From positions 1,257,001-1,321,000 of the forward strand of contig NZ_QYUL01000001.1 in assembly GCF_003590795.1 (NCBI RefSeq): a stretch of 64,000 nt of DNA, written 5' to 3'. Of this stretch, positions 39,526 through 62,968 are shown piece after piece. Every line of letters starts with the position of its first letter. Positions within the stretch are counted from its first letter, which is position 1. Source of the DNA: Azospirillum cavernae (lineage in GTDB: Bacteria; Pseudomonadota; Alphaproteobacteria; Azospirillales; Azospirillaceae). Position numbers and translations under genes: made by a program. A model generated the notes under the pieces. It saw only the letters and a program-made list of their open reading frames with translations. It was not told where the DNA came from and ran no database searches.

Positions 39526-39529
<4 letters not shown>
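31475..39529 (+). CDS. Siderophore NRPS 2: C-A(Asp)-T-T-E-C-A(Ser)-T
   Basis: 2684 residues, modules 3 and 4. C (about 50-470) has HHIACDA (His193-194). A (about 505-1000) has pocket residues DLTKIGHVGK, Asp. Tandem carriers have serines Ser1053 and Ser1133 (both AGGDSI), 80 residues apart. E (about 1187-1610) has HHLAVDG and then VGWFTSRYP. The next C (about 1616-2040) has HHLIADG and the SPVQTGLLFH opening of D-to-L domains. The second A (about 2062-2569) reads DVWHLSLIDK, Ser. A single T (GGHSL, Ser2616) has no epimerase, so Ser stays L. The C-terminus is an acidic tail ending SYERFEL, facing a TubC-like docking domain in the next protein. The ATG lies 3 bases after the previous stop, and the stop overlaps the next start (ATGA). 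Confidence 0.95.
37595..39210 (+). repeat. Ser adenylation unit, copy 1 of a near-identical long direct repeat
   Basis: About 1.6 kb of the Ser adenylation domain is almost identical at the DNA level to 41035-42635 in the next gene. Copy 1 has 15 extra bases in the stretch after ALTQS. Confidence 0.9.
39444..39473 (+). repeat. 15-bp tandem duplication in the NRPS 2 C-terminal linker
   Basis: Two copies of a 15-base unit beginning TCGTTTCAAACACG encode VSNTI-VSNTA just after the last carrier domain. The duplication is in frame and lies in a linker. Confidence 0.85.
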
Positions 39530-52956
<13,427 letters not shown>

Positions 52957-52961
52957 GTCGC

Positions 52962-52991
52962 GGCGCCCGCCCATGGTTATGGGGAGGCGCC
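52962..52991. terminator. Hairpin between the convergent NRPS 3 and histidine kinase genes
   Basis: GGCGCC pairs with GGCGCC, followed after a 2x2 internal loop by CCCAT with ATGGG around a GGTT loop. It nearly fills the 39-base gap between the two stop codons. It lacks a T-run and could act in both directions. Confidence 0.45.
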
Positions 52992-52995
52992 TGGA

Positions 52996-55900
52996 TCAAT
53001 GGCCGACGCGGCGCAGACCACCCGATTGCGCCGCGCCGCCTTCGCTTGTCAGCGCGCTCAACAATCTCTGCGCGGCGTCGGCGAAGTTCAAACCATCGAT
53101 CTCGTCGCAAAGCTCCGCAAAGGACGGCTTTCCCAAGGATCCCGCCAGGGATGGGCGCATTCGCTCGAACAGGGTCATCGCGTTCATGCTCCGCGCGTTC
53201 AGGGTCTCGATCAACTCCATAACCTCGGCAATCACCAAGGGGGGTGCGTCCGCCGCGTCCGGCTCTTCAACAACGACGGACAAGCCGCTTCGCTGAACAG
53301 ACTGGTCAAGCGCGGAAAGCGCCGCGTCCAACCGCTCCAGCAAAGGCGGGATTTCCGCCGATGGCCCATGGCGAACGGCGTTCTCGGCCCTGTGCGCGCG
53401 CTCCATGACGTCAACGGCGGCGATGTTGCCCGCCGCCCCGCGAAGGGTGTGCAGCGTGCGCGCGGCTCCGTCTGGATTTTCCGCCGCAAGATCGCGGCGG
53501 ATTTGTGGGACGGCGTCGGTGAACTCGCGAACAAAACGGATCAGCAACGACGTGAACAAGGTCCGGTCTCCGCCCAAACGCCGAGAGACTTGGCCCATGT
53601 CGATTCCCGGCACGTCGACGTCCAACAGCTCGCCACGGTCGGGCGGGGGGACGAACAATTTTGACGCCGCCCCTTTCGACAGGGGGACCTGACGGCGGAT
53701 GGACCGCACCATCTGATCGACATCAAAGGGTTTGGCGATGAAATCATTCATGCCGACCTGCTCCGCGCGAAGACGTTCGGACGCAAGCGCGCCCGCCGTC
53801 AAGGCGATGATCGGCAGATTGGCAAGCCCCAGATCCTGGCGGATGCTCCGGGTCGCCTCATAGCCGCCCATCACCGGCATGTGCACGTCCATCAGCACAG
53901 CGTCGAACGCCGCGTCGTCGGCGATCAATCGGTCCAGCGCCTCCTGGCCGTTGGCGGCGACCGTCACCGCCGCTCCGTTCAGCTCCAGGATGCGCCTTGC
54001 CACCTCCTGGTTCACGACATTGTCCTCCACCACCAACAGCCGCAGGCCATCCAACCCAGCGCCGTCGCCCCCACCACAGGGTCCATCCAATCGGGGCAGG
54101 TCGTCCGGCGTCGGCTGGGGCACGCTGGACACGCCCAGGGGAACGGTGAACCAGAAACGGCTGCCACGGCCAAGTTGGCTCTCGACGCCGATCTGCCCGC
54201 CCATCAGCTCAACCAACCGCTTGGAGATGCTCAACCCCAGACCGGAGCCGCCGAAATGCCGGGTGATGGAGTTGTCCGCCTGACTGAAGGCGTCGAACAG
54301 GGTTGGCAAGATGGTCTCGGCAATGCCGATTCCGGTGTCCTGAACGGTGAAACGCAGCATGACCGCCCGACCCTCGACGTCAACCCGCTCCACCCGAAGG
54401 GTGACGGCGCCCTTGGTCGTGAACTTGATGGCGTTGCCGGTCAGATTGATGAGCACCTGCTGCAAACGCAGGGCGTCGCCGATCAGCGCGTCCGGCAGGT
54501 CGGACGCCGCGTCGATCACCAATTCCAAATCCTTGGCGCTGGCGTTGGCCGACATGATGACGGAGATGGCGTCCAGCAAATCAGAAAGCCGAAAATCCGC
54601 TGTTTCCAGTTCCAAACGTCCCGCTTCGATCTTCGAGAAATCAAGGACGTCGTTGATGATGGCCAGCAAACCGCGCCCCGCGACCTGGATCTTGCGCACC
54701 AGATCGCTCTGTTCCGACGACAGGGCCGTCCGTTCCAGCAGATATGAGAGGCCAAGCACGGCGTTCATCGGCGTTCGGATCTCGTGGCTCATGTTGGCCA
54801 GGAATTGCCCCTTCGCCAGACTGGCCTCTTCCGCCCCCTGTTTGGCCAACCGCAACTGACGTTCAAACGCCTGACGCTTCCCGATGTCTTGAACGACGCC
54901 CAGATAGCCGATGATGCCGCCATCGCCATGCCGGATGGCGGTGACGATGAGAGAAACCGGAAATTCGGAGCCGTCCTTGCGGACATAGGTCCACTCGCGG
55001 CTTTCGGCTCCGTCGATCTCCGCCTTGTGGACAAAGACGCGGAAGCCGTCGATGGCGACGCCAAACTCGGTCTGCAAGTCCTGGGCGCGTGCGACGACCT
55101 CGTCCATCCGGTGAAGCACGGCTGGTGTCTGGACGCCCACCATCTCGCCCGCGCTGTAACCGAGCATGCGTTCGGCGCCCCTGTTGAAAATGGTGATCGT
55201 CCCTTGCGGATCGGTGGCGATGATCGCGATTTCCGACGCCGCATCAAGGACGCCGCTGAGCAACCGATTGCTGCGGTTGCGCTCCTCCTCGGCAAGCTTG
55301 CGGGCGGTGATGTCGATCCGCAGGGCGACATAACGCTCGATGCGCCCGTCATCGCCCCGAAAGGGCGCGAACACGCTGTCCATCCACAGCGGGCGGCCAT
55401 CCTTGGCGTGGTTGCAGATCTCGCCGCGCCAGGTGCGGCCCGCCATGATGGTCGACCACATCTCCCGCCAAAACTCCGGCGGATGGACCCTCGAACTGAT
55501 CGTCCTGTGGGTCCGCCCAACCAACTCCTCCGCGCTATACCCCATGGTCCGGCAGAGATTGTCGTTGATCTCAAGAATCCGGCCTGCGGTGTCCGTGACC
55601 GAACACAGCAACTGTTCATTGATCGTCCGCAGCAGCACCTCGTTTTCCCGCAAGGCGGCGGCGAGTTTCAGGCGATGCTCGACGATGTCCGACACGTCAT
55701 GAACCAGGACGAAAAAGCCTTGCACCGCGCCATCCGCCTGATCGGGCAGAAAATGCACGAGGGAGTGGCGCACCCCGGAACCGTCTGGTTTGGGAACAGT
55801 CCGCTCGAACGTCTGCGATTCGCCGCGCAAAGCCGCTTCCGTATGGGGACGATTGCTCTCGAACAGCGCGTCGCCCAAAAGCTCTCTCATCGATCGTCCC

Positions 55901-57501
55901 GGCAGGGCCGTCGTCTCGATCCCGAACCGACGGGAATAGGCCCGGTTGGCGAAGCGGCAGGTCAAGTTCCGGTCCCAATAGCCGATCATCGATGGAACCG
56001 CGTCCAGAACGGTTCGGAGGGTATGACGCGCCGCATCCAATTCAGCCGTCCGTTCCACCACCTGCCGTTCCAAATCGACGTTGAATTGCGCAAGGCGGCG
56101 CTCTGCCGCCTTGCGCTCTCCGATGTCGCGCATCAGCTTGGCCACGCCGACGACGCGCCCACGCTCGTCCTGAATGGCGCTGACCGTGACAGACACCTCG
56201 ACCACGCTTCCGTCACGATGCAGGCGCAAGGTGTCAAACGAGGTCACGTCCGACGCGCCGCTGTTGACACGTTGCAGCAGCGTCAGGTCCTCGTCCCAAC
56301 GATCCTGGGGCAACAGAAGCGGGGCCAGCGGTTGCCCGACAACCTCGTCCTGTTGATAGCCAAACAGACGCTCCGCCGCCCGGTTCCAGCTTATGACGGT
56401 TCCGTCCATCCCCTCGCCGACGATGGCGTCGCCGGAATTTTCAACGATGGCGCCCAAACGGCGCCACGCCAGATCGGTCATGCGTTTGCGGGCGCGGTTC
56501 AGCCCCAACGCCGCCGCCAGCCCAGCCGCCAGCAAACTGGCGCCGCCGCCGATGAGCAGAACCAGAGACGGCGTCGCCGGATTCAGGGAAGGACCGAAGG
56601 CCGGGCGGGCGGCGACGTCGATCCGCCACCGACGACCGAACACGTCGCGCTCAAGGGCCTGCGTGGCCAAGGGCCGACGATCCGGCGTGTCCTTGACGGA
56701 CGAAAAGATAACGTCGGCGACGCCCGCATCGGTGATGTCGCTCAATTGAAGATCAAACAGCGCGCCGTCGATGTGAAGCGTGCTGAGCACCTCCAACATG
56801 CTCAGTGGCGCGTACGTCCAGCCGACCGCCTCAGCCCGCCGGGCCTCCACCGTCGTCGGCGCGCCCGTTCCTCGATAAACGGGCATCAGGATCAAAAACG
56901 ACTGCTGCGGCCCGCCCACAGCTTGAACCAGAGTGATCGGGCCGGTCAGCCGGGTTTCTCCGCTGTCCATCGCCGCAACGGCGGCCTTGCGCCGGTTTGT
57001 TTCGGACGCGATGTCAAGCCCGACCGCCGGACGGTTGCGCTCGACCGGCTCAATGTAACGGATGACGTAGCGCTCCCCATCATGCGGCGCAAATTGCCGG
57101 ATGGCGAAATCGGGCCAATCATCCTGTCGCGCCGTTTCAAGAAAGGCGGCCTCGCCCTCCTGGGTCACGCGCTCGATAAAGCCGAAACCGCGCGCCCCGG
57201 GAAACTCGGAATCGACGTCGCGCGTCAGGCTGTAACGATGAAACCGCTTCCGACTCAGCCCTACGTCGCTGACCGCGACCACCGCGCCGCGCGCGCCGCG
57301 CAGCCCGTACTGGTACAGTGTCACCCGATCCACGATGTCGGAGGCCATCCTTTCGGCGGCGGTGGACAGCGCGTCACGGACGCGCTGATCGTTGAGCCGC
57401 TCAATCTCCCAGGCCGCGCCGCCCGTGAGGGCCAGCCCGACCATCAGCGTGATGAGAAACCAGAGGAACGACACCCGACCGGGCTGAAGGCTGGTCAACA
57501 T
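52996..57501 (-). CDS. CHASE-PAS hybrid sensor histidine kinase with receiver and HPt domains
   Basis: 1501 residues. A membrane helix (about 10-30), a periplasmic CHASE-type sensor (with [20 protein letters not shown]), a second helix (about 312-334) and four PAS domains (about 345-890) lead into the kinase core. The phosphorylated His906 is in SHEIRTPMN, and ATPase motifs include GNAIKFT, DTGIGI and [10 protein letters not shown] receiver domain has Asp1205 (MDVHMP). The HPt domain has His1351 ([10 protein letters not shown]). It is a full internal phosphorelay without an output domain, so it must hand phosphate to a separate regulator not seen nearby. GAGAGGA precedes the ATG. It converges on the NRPS operon with 39 bases between; a functional link to iron is not shown. 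Confidence 0.93.
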   Translation of the reverse strand: MLTSLQPGRVSFLWFLITLMVGLALTGGAAWEIERLNDQRVRDALSTAAERMASDIVDRVTLYQYGLRGARGAVVAVSDVGLSRKRFHRYSLTRDVDSEFPGARGFGFIERVTQEGEAAFLETARQDDWPDFAIRQFAPHDGERYVIRYIEPVERNRPAVGLDIASETNRRKAAVAAMDSGETRLTGPITLVQAVGGPQQSFLILMPVYRGTGAPTTVEARRAEAVGWTYAPLSMLEVLSTLHIDGALFDLQLSDITDAGVADVIFSSVKDTPDRRPLATQALERDVFGRRWRIDVAARPAFGPSLNPATPSLVLLIGGGASLLAAGLAAALGLNRARKRMTDLAWRRLGAIVENSGDAIVGEGMDGTVISWNRAAERLFGYQQDEVVGQPLAPLLLPQDRWDEDLTLLQRVNSGASDVTSFDTLRLHRDGSVVEVSVTVSAIQDERGRVVGVAKLMRDIGERKAAERRLAQFNVDLERQVVERTAELDAARHTLRTVLDAVPSMIGYWDRNLTCRFANRAYSRRFGIETTALPGRSMRELLGDALFESNRPHTEAALRGESQTFERTVPKPDGSGVRHSLVHFLPDQADGAVQGFFVLVHDVSDIVEHRLKLAAALRENEVLLRTINEQLLCSVTDTAGRILEINDNLCRTMGYSAEELVGRTHRTISSRVHPPEFWREMWSTIMAGRTWRGEICNHAKDGRPLWMDSVFAPFRGDDGRIERYVALRIDITARKLAEEERNRSNRLLSGVLDAASEIAIIATDPQGTITIFNRGAERMLGYSAGEMVGVQTPAVLHRMDEVVARAQDLQTEFGVAIDGFRVFVHKAEIDGAESREWTYVRKDGSEFPVSLIVTAIRHGDGGIIGYLGVVQDIGKRQAFERQLRLAKQGAEEASLAKGQFLANMSHEIRTPMNAVLGLSYLLERTALSSEQSDLVRKIQVAGRGLLAIINDVLDFSKIEAGRLELETADFRLSDLLDAISVIMSANASAKDLELVIDAASDLPDALIGDALRLQQVLINLTGNAIKFTTKGAVTLRVERVDVEGRAVMLRFTVQDTGIGIAETILPTLFDAFSQADNSITRHFGGSGLGLSISKRLVELMGGQIGVESQLGRGSRFWFTVPLGVSSVPQPTPDDLPRLDGPCGGGDGAGLDGLRLLVVEDNVVNQEVARRILELNGAAVTVAANGQEALDRLIADDAAFDAVLMDVHMPVMGGYEATRSIRQDLGLANLPIIALTAGALASERLRAEQVGMNDFIAKPFDVDQMVRSIRRQVPLSKGAASKLFVPPPDRGELLDVDVPGIDMGQVSRRLGGDRTLFTSLLIRFVREFTDAVPQIRRDLAAENPDGAARTLHTLRGAAGNIAAVDVMERAHRAENAVRHGPSAEIPPLLERLDAALSALDQSVQRSGLSVVVEEPDAADAPPLVIAEVMELIETLNARSMNAMTLFERMRPSLAGSLGKPSFAELCDEIDGLNFADAAQRLLSALTSEGGAAQSGGLRRVGH

Positions 57502-58012
57502 TGTCCTCTCCGCCAGGCGGCGACATCCCCGCGATCCAACGTCACCCGCGACCTGCGTCGCCGGTCAACCAATCTCCGGCCCGTCGGCAAAGGGTTGGCT
57601 CCCCAAGTTGGACCTTCTCATGGTCCCCCATGGCTGAATCGTCAGCGCGAACGTCAACCAGACCGGATGATGCGGCTGCTGTGACATGGCGACGCCCTCC
57701 GCTCGCGACCAACCCACAACACACGCGGGCATCCTCTCCAACCTTTGGAAAGGCGAGGGCTGTCCAGCAAGAATTCAGCCAAAGCGGATTTTCAGGAAAA
57801 CGCTGTGTTTCAAAGCAGTTCCGCAACGCAGGCTCACGCCGAGGCTCGTTTGCGTCGCAAGAAAACTCTCATATTGAAAATGCGTTTTGCAAAATGGGAG
57901 GAGAATCGAATTTTATTGATAAAATTCCATCAACAGCGGCCTCTTCGGCATGTTCGTTGCCGCGCGGCGCCGTCGCCACCTCAAGTTTGCCCGAAGACGC
58001 ATGACCTTGAAT

Positions 58013-58062
58013 GTGTCTGGGAGCGCCCGAAACGCGCGTCGTCGGGCGACCGTCACAGACAC
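58013..58062. other. Two-step stem-loop downstream of era
   Basis: GTGTCTG pairs with CAGACAC and, inside it, CGCCCGA pairs with TCGGGCG around an 11-base loop. There is no T-run. It may be part of the era 3' end or an RNA structure. Confidence 0.35.
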
Positions 58063-58073
58063 GCCGCAGCGCG

Positions 58074-58098
58074 TCGGGGGGCGCTCTCAGCCCCCCGA
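58074..58098 (-). terminator. Hairpin after era
   Basis: A perfect 9-bp stem (TCGGGGGGC with GCCCCCCGA, 7-base loop) begins 9 bases after the era stop. It is probably the end of the pdxJ-era operon, although no T-run follows. Confidence 0.5.
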
Positions 58099-58107
58099 AA
58101 ACACCCG

Positions 58108-59166
58108 TTACGACGCCCCGAAATCCAGCCCCCAGGCCGAATAGCGTTCGGGATCGTCCACCCAACCTTCACGCACCTTGACGAACAGGATCAGGTGCAC
58201 CCGGCGTTCCAGCATCTTCTGCAATTCGCTGCGGGCCGCCTGCCCCAGCGACTTGATGCGCTGACCGCCCTTGCCCAGCACGATGGCCTTCTGGCTTTCA
58301 CGCTGCACGAAGATGACCTGCGAGATCTTCACCGATCCGTCGTCAAACTCCTCCCACACCTCGGTTTCGACCGTGGCGGAATAGGGAAGCTCCTGGTGAA
58401 GCTGAAGGAACAGCTTTTCCCGCGTGATCTCCGCCGCCAGCAGACGCATCGGCATGTCGGAGATTTGATCCTCCGGGAAATGCCACGGACCATCCGGCAG
58501 GCCAGCGGACAGAAACGCCTTCAAATGGGCGACGCCGTCCTCGGTCGAGGCCGAAATCATGAAGGTGTCGGTGAAAACGCCCGATTTCTGGAACTCATCG
58601 GCGATGCCCAGCAGGACGTCGCGCTTGACCAGATCAATCTTGTTCAGGATCAAGATCGCCTTGCGGCCTTGATCCTTCAGGCGGGCGACGATGCCCAGCG
58701 TGTCGTCGTCCACGCCCCGGCGCGAGACGTCATAGAGCACGCCGATCACGTCGGCGTCCTCCGCCCCCTGCCACGCCGCCGCGACCATGGCGCGGTCCAA
58801 CCGGCGCTTGGGCTTGAAGATGCCCGGCGTGTCGACGAAAATCAGTTGGCTGTCGCCGACGATGGTGATGCCCAGAACGCGGGTGCGGGTGGTCTGCACC
58901 TTCGGGCTGACGATCGACACCTTGCTGCCGATCATCGCGTTCAGCAGCGTGGATTTCCCAGCGTTGGGCGCGCCGACCAGCGCGACGAAACCGCAACGCG
59001 GATGTTCCGGCATGGCGCCCAGCGGCGGCAGCGCGATCGGCACGCCCGGACGGGCGTCCTCCTCGTCGTCGTCACCCTCTTCGCCGTCCTCGCCTTCGCC
59101 CTCGAACGCGTCGTCCTCGAACTCATCATCGAAATCATTGTCGATGTCGTCGCGACCGTCAGTCAT
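58108..59166 (-). CDS. era: GTPase Era with an acidic N-terminal extension
   Basis: An essential GTPase that binds the 16S rRNA 3' region and assists 30S assembly. G motifs are GAPNAGKST, DTPG and NKIDL. The C-terminal KH domain has IFVQRESQKAIVLGKGGQRIK. The frame has about 50 extra N-terminal residues, of which residues 5-37 are mostly Asp and Glu. Canonical Era would begin near Met52 (MPEHPRCGF, base 59013), giving 301 residues. The upstream ATG 59166 overlaps the rnc stop by 8 bases, consistent with coupled translation, so the extension is probably real. Confidence 0.93.
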   Translation of the reverse strand: MTDGRDDIDNDFDDEFEDDAFEGEGEDGEEGDDDEEDARPGVPIALPPLGAMPEHPRCGFVALVGAPNAGKSTLLNAMIGSKVSIVSPKVQTTRTRVLGITIVGDSQLIFVDTPGIFKPKRRLDRAMVAAAWQGAEDADVIGVLYDVSRRGVDDDTLGIVARLKDQGRKAILILNKIDLVKRDVLLGIADEFQKSGVFTDTFMISASTEDGVAHLKAFLSAGLPDGPWHFPEDQISDMPMRLLAAEITREKLFLQLHQELPYSATVETEVWEEFDDGSVKISQVIFVQRESQKAIVLGKGGQRIKSLGQAARSELQKMLERRVHLILFVKVREGWVDDPERYSAWGLDFGAS

Positions 59167-59917
59167 CGACCTGCACTCCCACCTGGCTCAGCAACGCGCT
59201 GGCCGCCTTCTTTTCCGCGACACGCTTGGAGGAGCCGGATCCGGTGACGGTCTCCATCCCCTCGACGTGGACCGCAACGACGAACACCGGCTCATGCGCC
59301 AGGCCGCTTTGTTCAATCAATTCATAGTGCGGCAACGGCTTGCCGCGCCCCTGCGCCCATTCCTGCAACGCCGTCTTGGAATCGAGCGGCGGCGGAGTCG
59401 GCTTTTCAATCTGTTCGGCCAGCGACTCGCGCACGAAGCGCGTCACGACGTCCAGCCCGGCGTCGAGATAGAGCGCGCCGATCACCGCCTCGCACGCGTC
59501 GCCCAGGATGGTCCGGTTGTTCCGGCCACCACTGTGCACCTCAGCGGGGGACATGCGCAAGTAGCCGCCCAACCCGATGCGGTCGGCGACCCGGCCCAGC
59601 GATTCCCGGCGGACCAGCGCGGCGTGCCGCTTGGCCAGCGCCCCTTCCCGCTCGTCCGGGTAGCGTTCCAGCAGCCATTCCGCGACGATCAGGCCGACCA
59701 CGCGGTCGCCCAAAAACTCCAGCCGTTCATAGGCGATGCCCGGCCCCTTGCCCGGACGGCGCCCGGCGCGCAAGGTCCGTTCCAACCCCATCAGGCTGGG
59801 GTGGGTCACGGCGTCCTGCAACAGACTGAAATCATTGAACTCATGCCCCAGCGAACGGGCCAGCGCCGCAACGTCCAAAGCGCCGTTGTGCTCGTCCACC
59901 ATGTTCGAATCGCTCAA
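59159..59917 (-). CDS. rnc: Ribonuclease III
   Basis: Double-strand-specific endoribonuclease for rRNA and mRNA processing. The nuclease signature ERLEFLGDRVVGL and the second acidic site GDACEAVIGALYLDAG are intact. The C-terminal dsRNA-binding domain begins DSKTALQEWAQGRGKPLPHYEL. The start is TTG 59917, immediately after the lepB stop and with GGAG upstream, or ATG 59902. It sits between lepB and era as in many proteobacteria. Confidence 0.95.
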   Translation of the reverse strand: MSDSNMVDEHNGALDVAALARSLGHEFNDFSLLQDAVTHPSLMGLERTLRAGRRPGKGPGIAYERLEFLGDRVVGLIVAEWLLERYPDEREGALAKRHAALVRRESLGRVADRIGLGGYLRMSPAEVHSGGRNNRTILGDACEAVIGALYLDAGLDVVTRFVRESLAEQIEKPTPPPLDSKTALQEWAQGRGKPLPHYELIEQSGLAHEPVFVVAVHVEGMETVTGSGSSKRVAEKKAASALLSQVGVQVDD

Positions 59918-60685
59918 TTACCGGACTCCGCTGAACAGGCGGCTGAAGCGCAGATCGACCGGCCAGCGCCAGACCTCGAAGAAGCGGGTGCCTTCGTCGA
60001 GCGAGAAGAACAGGAATTCGGCGCGGCCCACCAGATTTTCCACCGGCACGTAACCGACCTGCCCCGGCACCCGGCTGTCCAGCGAGTTGTCGCGGTTGTC
60101 GCCCATCATGAACAGATGGCCGTCCGGCACCTTGAAGACCGGGGTGTTGTCGAGCGGGCCGTTGTCCGATTCCTCGATGATGCGGTGAACCCGGCCATTC
60201 GGCAGAGTCTCAAGGAATTGGGCCGTCCGGACAGTCCGCCCCAATGCGTCCTGCGAGACGTAATCTTCAATCCGCTCTCGCTTTACCGACTTTCCATTGA
60301 TGTGCAGAACGCCGCCGATCATCTGGATGGTCTCGCCGGGCAACCCGATGACGCGCTTGATGTAATCGGTCTTGTTGTCGCGCGGCAGCTTGAACACCGC
60401 CACGTCGCCGCGCTCCGGCAGGCCGCCCAGCACGCGCCCCTCGAACAGCGGCATGCCGAAGGCCACGGTGTGCTTGCTGTAGCCGTAGGAGAATTTCGAG
60501 ACGAACAGATAGTCGCCGACCAGCAAGGTCGGGATCATCGACCCCGACGGGATGTTGAACGGCTCGAAGGCGAAGGTGCGGACGCCGAAGGCGATCAGCA
60601 CGGCGAAGACCACCGTTTTCACCGTTTCGACGAGGCCGGAGTCCTTGGGCTTGGCGTCGGACGCCGTCTGCTTCTGGAAGGTCAT
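59918..60685 (-). CDS. lepB: Signal peptidase I
   Basis: Inner-membrane protease that removes Sec and Tat signal peptides. An N-terminal membrane helix ([17 protein letters not shown]) precedes the catalytic Ser in [13 protein letters not shown] and the catalytic Lys in [12 protein letters not shown]. The box [11 protein letters not shown] is also present. Normal length of 255 residues. Its ATG overlaps the acpS stop (ATGA). Confidence 0.96.
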   Translation of the reverse strand: MTFQKQTASDAKPKDSGLVETVKTVVFAVLIAFGVRTFAFEPFNIPSGSMIPTLLVGDYLFVSKFSYGYSKHTVAFGMPLFEGRVLGGLPERGDVAVFKLPRDNKTDYIKRVIGLPGETIQMIGGVLHINGKSVKRERIEDYVSQDALGRTVRTAQFLETLPNGRVHRIIEESDNGPLDNTPVFKVPDGHLFMMGDNRDNSLDSRVPGQVGYVPVENLVGRAEFLFFSLDEGTRFFEVWRWPVDLRFSRLFSGVR

Positions 60686-61167
60686 GCTGGGGTCGCCGTT
60701 TCGGTGGGTGCGGAGGGGGGCAGGCTTTCGGCGCTGATGATGACGAAGGCTTCGGCCATCGGGTATTCGTCGGTCAGCGTGACGTGGATGCGGGGGCGCA
60801 TGCCGGGCGGGGTCATCGACTCCAACCGGGCCAGAGCGCCGCCGGTCAAGCGCATCGTCGGCTGGCCGGAGGGCAGATTGACCACCCCCAGGTCGCGCCA
60901 GAACACGCCGTCGCGAAAGCCGGTGCCAAGCGCCTTGGAGCAGGCTTCCTTCGCGGCGAAACGCTTGGCGTAGCTCGACGCCCGCGCGCTGTGGCGCCCG
61001 GCGGAACTGGCGCGGCGTTCGGATTTCGCCTGCTCGATGTCGGTGAACACCCGGTCGATGAAACGCGCGCCGAAACGCTCCAACGATTTTTCAATGCGCC
61101 GAATGTCGATCAGATCGTTCCCGATGCCCAAAATCACACCGGACAGGGAGGCGCCAAACGCCGTCAT
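60682..61167 (-). CDS. acpS: Holo-[acyl-carrier-protein] synthase
   Basis: Transfers 4'-phosphopantetheine to acyl carrier protein. The metal-binding start [13 protein letters not shown] and the segment [17 protein letters not shown] are present. ATG 61167 overlaps the pdxJ stop (ATGA). The 161 residues include a slightly long C-terminal tail ([15 protein letters not shown]). AcpS enzymes usually do not serve NRPS carriers, so a separate Sfp-type enzyme for the siderophore synthetases is expected outside this window. Confidence 0.93.
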   Translation of the reverse strand: MTAFGASLSGVILGIGNDLIDIRRIEKSLERFGARFIDRVFTDIEQAKSERRASSAGRHSARASSYAKRFAAKEACSKALGTGFRDGVFWRDLGVVNLPSGQPTMRLTGGALARLESMTPPGMRPRIHVTLTDEYPMAEAFVIISAESLPPSAPTETATPA

Positions 61168-61898
61168 GGGCACGCCGCGTCCATCGCCGCGCGCATGCGG
61201 CGGATCGCGTCGGCCAACCCGCCGAAAATCGCCTCGCCCACCAGGAAATGCCCGATGTTCAGCTCAACAATGGTCCCAATGGCGGCGACCGACCCGACCG
61301 TCTCGTAGGTCAGCCCATGCCCGGCGTGGCATTCCAGCCCGATCTCTTCGGCGTGCGCGGCGGCGCGGACGATGCGCGACAGCTCGCGCGCGCGCTCCGT
61401 CGGATCCTCGGCGTCGCAATAGGCCCCCGTGTGGAGTTCGACCACTGGCGCGCCCAGCGCCTTGGCGGCGTCGAGTTGCGCCGGTTCGGGGTCGATGAAC
61501 AAGGACACGCGAATCCCGGCGTCGTTCAAGGCGCCAATCGGACGGGTCAAGAAGTCGAACGCGCCAACCGCGTTCAGCCCACCCTCGGTCGTCACTTCGG
61601 TGCGTTTTTCCGGGACCAGACAGGCGGCGTGCGGCGTGTGGCGCAGGGCGATGGCGAGCATCTCGTCGGTCGCCGCCATTTCAAAATTCAGCGGACGGTC
61701 GATCTCGGCCATCAAGCGTTCAATGTCGCGGTCAATGATGTGGCGCCGGTCTTCGCGCAGATGGGCGGTGATGCCGTCGGCCCCGGCCTGGATGGCGAGC
61801 AACGCCGCGCGCACGGGATCGGGATGCGCCCCGCCGCGCGCGTTGCGGACGGTGGCCACATGGTCGATGTTCACGCCAAGGCGCAGAAAACGAGACAT
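61164..61898 (-). CDS. pdxJ: Pyridoxine 5'-phosphate synthase
   Basis: Final ring-closing enzyme of DXP-dependent vitamin B6 synthesis. Recognisable are [18 protein letters not shown] at the start, [16 protein letters not shown] and [15 protein letters not shown] 61898 has GGAG upstream. First gene of the run pdxJ-acpS-lepB-rnc-era, in which each gene overlaps or abuts the next. Confidence 0.95.
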   Translation of the reverse strand: MSRFLRLGVNIDHVATVRNARGGAHPDPVRAALLAIQAGADGITAHLREDRRHIIDRDIERLMAEIDRPLNFEMAATDEMLAIALRHTPHAACLVPEKRTEVTTEGGLNAVGAFDFLTRPIGALNDAGIRVSLFIDPEPAQLDAAKALGAPVVELHTGAYCDAEDPTERARELSRIVRAAAHAEEIGLECHAGHGLTYETVGSVAAIGTIVELNIGHFLVGEAIFGGLADAIRRMRAAMDAACP

Positions 61899-61950
61899 CA
61901 CGGGACTCCAAAGGCTCGCCCGACCGCGCGAAAACGGCGGCGATTCCGTC

Positions 61951-61979
61951 TATATAGCGATGACGGAGCGTCGCGTCAC
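61951..61979 (-). promoter_or_regulatory. Candidate promoter of the pdxJ-era operon
   Basis: Minus-strand GTGACG and TATATA hexamers are 17 bp apart and lie about 50 bases upstream of pdxJ, a good housekeeping-sigma fit. Confidence 0.45.
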
Positions 61980-62075
61980 CCTTCGCGTAAGCGTCACAAA
62001 TTAATTGAACATTGAACGGAAAAAACGCATTATGACGCGAGAGTATCGAGGCGATGGCGCAAAAAGGGGATACGC

Positions 62076-62105
62076 TTGATATGATACAATCATAAGGAAT
62101 AATTT
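62076..62105 (+). promoter_or_regulatory. Candidate promoter with an internal palindrome upstream of the AT-rich orphan pair
   Basis: TTGATA and TAATTT hexamers are 18 bp apart. The palindrome TATGATACAATCATA (62080-62094) overlaps the -35 and spacer, as an operator would. Confidence 0.3.
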
Positions 62106-62145
62106 TAAAACTCCAACATTAGATTGGCTTGCGAAATAGGATTTA

Positions 62146-62625
62146 ATGCGCATGGCGAGATTTGCTCAAATCATAATTTTTATTATCGGTCTAGCTATTT
62201 GGGGAAATTACATAGGTAATAACTCCAATGGTCCATTTGTACCACCGCCAATGCTTCCTGGAAGCGGCGTCGTTGTCGATTTATTTAAAAGATTTATTGA
62301 ACTCCTTGCGATTAGCTCAAAAATTCGCGAAGCAAATGCTGCGGAAAAAAGCGTTACGTTTCCAGCAAATACAATTGTACCATTCGACAGCAAGTTTTAT
62401 CCAGAATCATTTATAAACAAATACAAAATATCAACAAGCTACGATGTTGAGTTTTTTGACAGAAAAGCTGTCGAAAACATAGAGTTATGCACGATAAAAG
62501 CGAACAGGATATCAAGTTCAAACATAAATTCCATGAGAGACTATAGATACTCATGCTTAAAAAATGTAGGCTACGACGAAAATGATCTTTCTTATGTCGG
62601 AGGAAAACATGGATCGCCAAAGTAA
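62146..62625 (+). CDS. Hypothetical membrane-anchored protein (AT-rich orphan)
   Basis: Not recognised. 159 residues with one N-terminal hydrophobic helix (IIIFIIGLAIWGNYIG) that could be a signal anchor, then a mostly polar domain rich in Asn, Ser and Lys with two cysteines (ELCTIKANR and RYSCLKNVGY). Codon use is strongly AT-biased, unlike all neighbours. It overlaps the leader of the next gene by 17 bases, which suggests cotranscription. Only the length, the codon pattern and the paired arrangement support it as a gene. Confidence 0.6.
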   Translation: MRMARFAQIIIFIIGLAIWGNYIGNNSNGPFVPPPMLPGSGVVVDLFKRFIELLAISSKIREANAAEKSVTFPANTIVPFDSKFYPESFINKYKISTSYDVEFFDRKAVENIELCTIKANRISSSNINSMRDYRYSCLKNVGYDENDLSYVGGKHGSPK

Positions 62626-62941
62626 TACTTATGAGAATTCGCATAAAATTGGAAGACTTTTAAAGACGCTCATCATCTTTCTACCCCTAGGATTAGCGTC
62701 TTGCTCCGGCAACTCAAAATATCCCCAATACCCTCAATACACGCCGCCACAAGTAAGTGGATACTCTCGAGGGCTTGAGTGCCAAAACTGCTTAAGCAAA
62801 TACACAATCGATTCGAATGAGTGCGCTGATTTCGTAAAGGAAATCAGAAGCATCATGACGAGAGACAAAGAGCAAGCTTACTGCATGCGAAAAAGAAACT
62901 GGCCCGACTCTGGGACAGTCTGCCAAAAGACCTGTGGATAA
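62609..62941 (+). CDS. Hypothetical cysteine-rich lipoprotein (AT-rich orphan)
   Basis: Not recognised. 110 residues. A lipoprotein signal is visible: basic start, hydrophobic LLKTLIIFLPLGL and the lipobox LASC. A Pro/Tyr-rich stretch (KYPQYPQYTPPQ) then leads to a small domain with six cysteines (LECQNCLSK, NECADF, AYCMRK, VCQKTCG), suggesting disulfides in the periplasm. ATG 62609 was chosen over two earlier in-frame ATGs because GGAGG lies 5 bases upstream. It shares the low GC of the previous gene and probably the same foreign origin. Confidence 0.65.
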   Translation: MDRQSNTYENSHKIGRLLKTLIIFLPLGLASCSGNSKYPQYPQYTPPQVSGYSRGLECQNCLSKYTIDSNECADFVKEIRSIMTRDKEQAYCMRKRNWPDSGTVCQKTCG

Positions 62942-62968
62942 CCAAACCTAGAAACGCGCGCGTGCTTC

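Larger units (their letters stand above)
57502..58107. other. Non-coding stretch between the histidine kinase and era
   Basis: About 600 bases, with an AT-richer part at 57750-57960 where the kinase promoter may start. No convincing gene was found; short open frames on both strands lack codon bias and any recognisable domain. The right end holds two hairpins downstream of era (58013-58062 and 58074-58098). Confidence 0.6.

Noticed and set aside
57542-57826. 94-codon minus-strand frame in the gap before era
   Set aside because: No ribosome site, no recognisable domain and codon use unlike the neighbouring genes.
60682-61167. AcpS as the enzyme that activates the NRPS carriers
   Set aside because: It belongs to the conserved housekeeping operon and AcpS usually prefers acyl carrier protein; an Sfp-type enzyme elsewhere is more likely.
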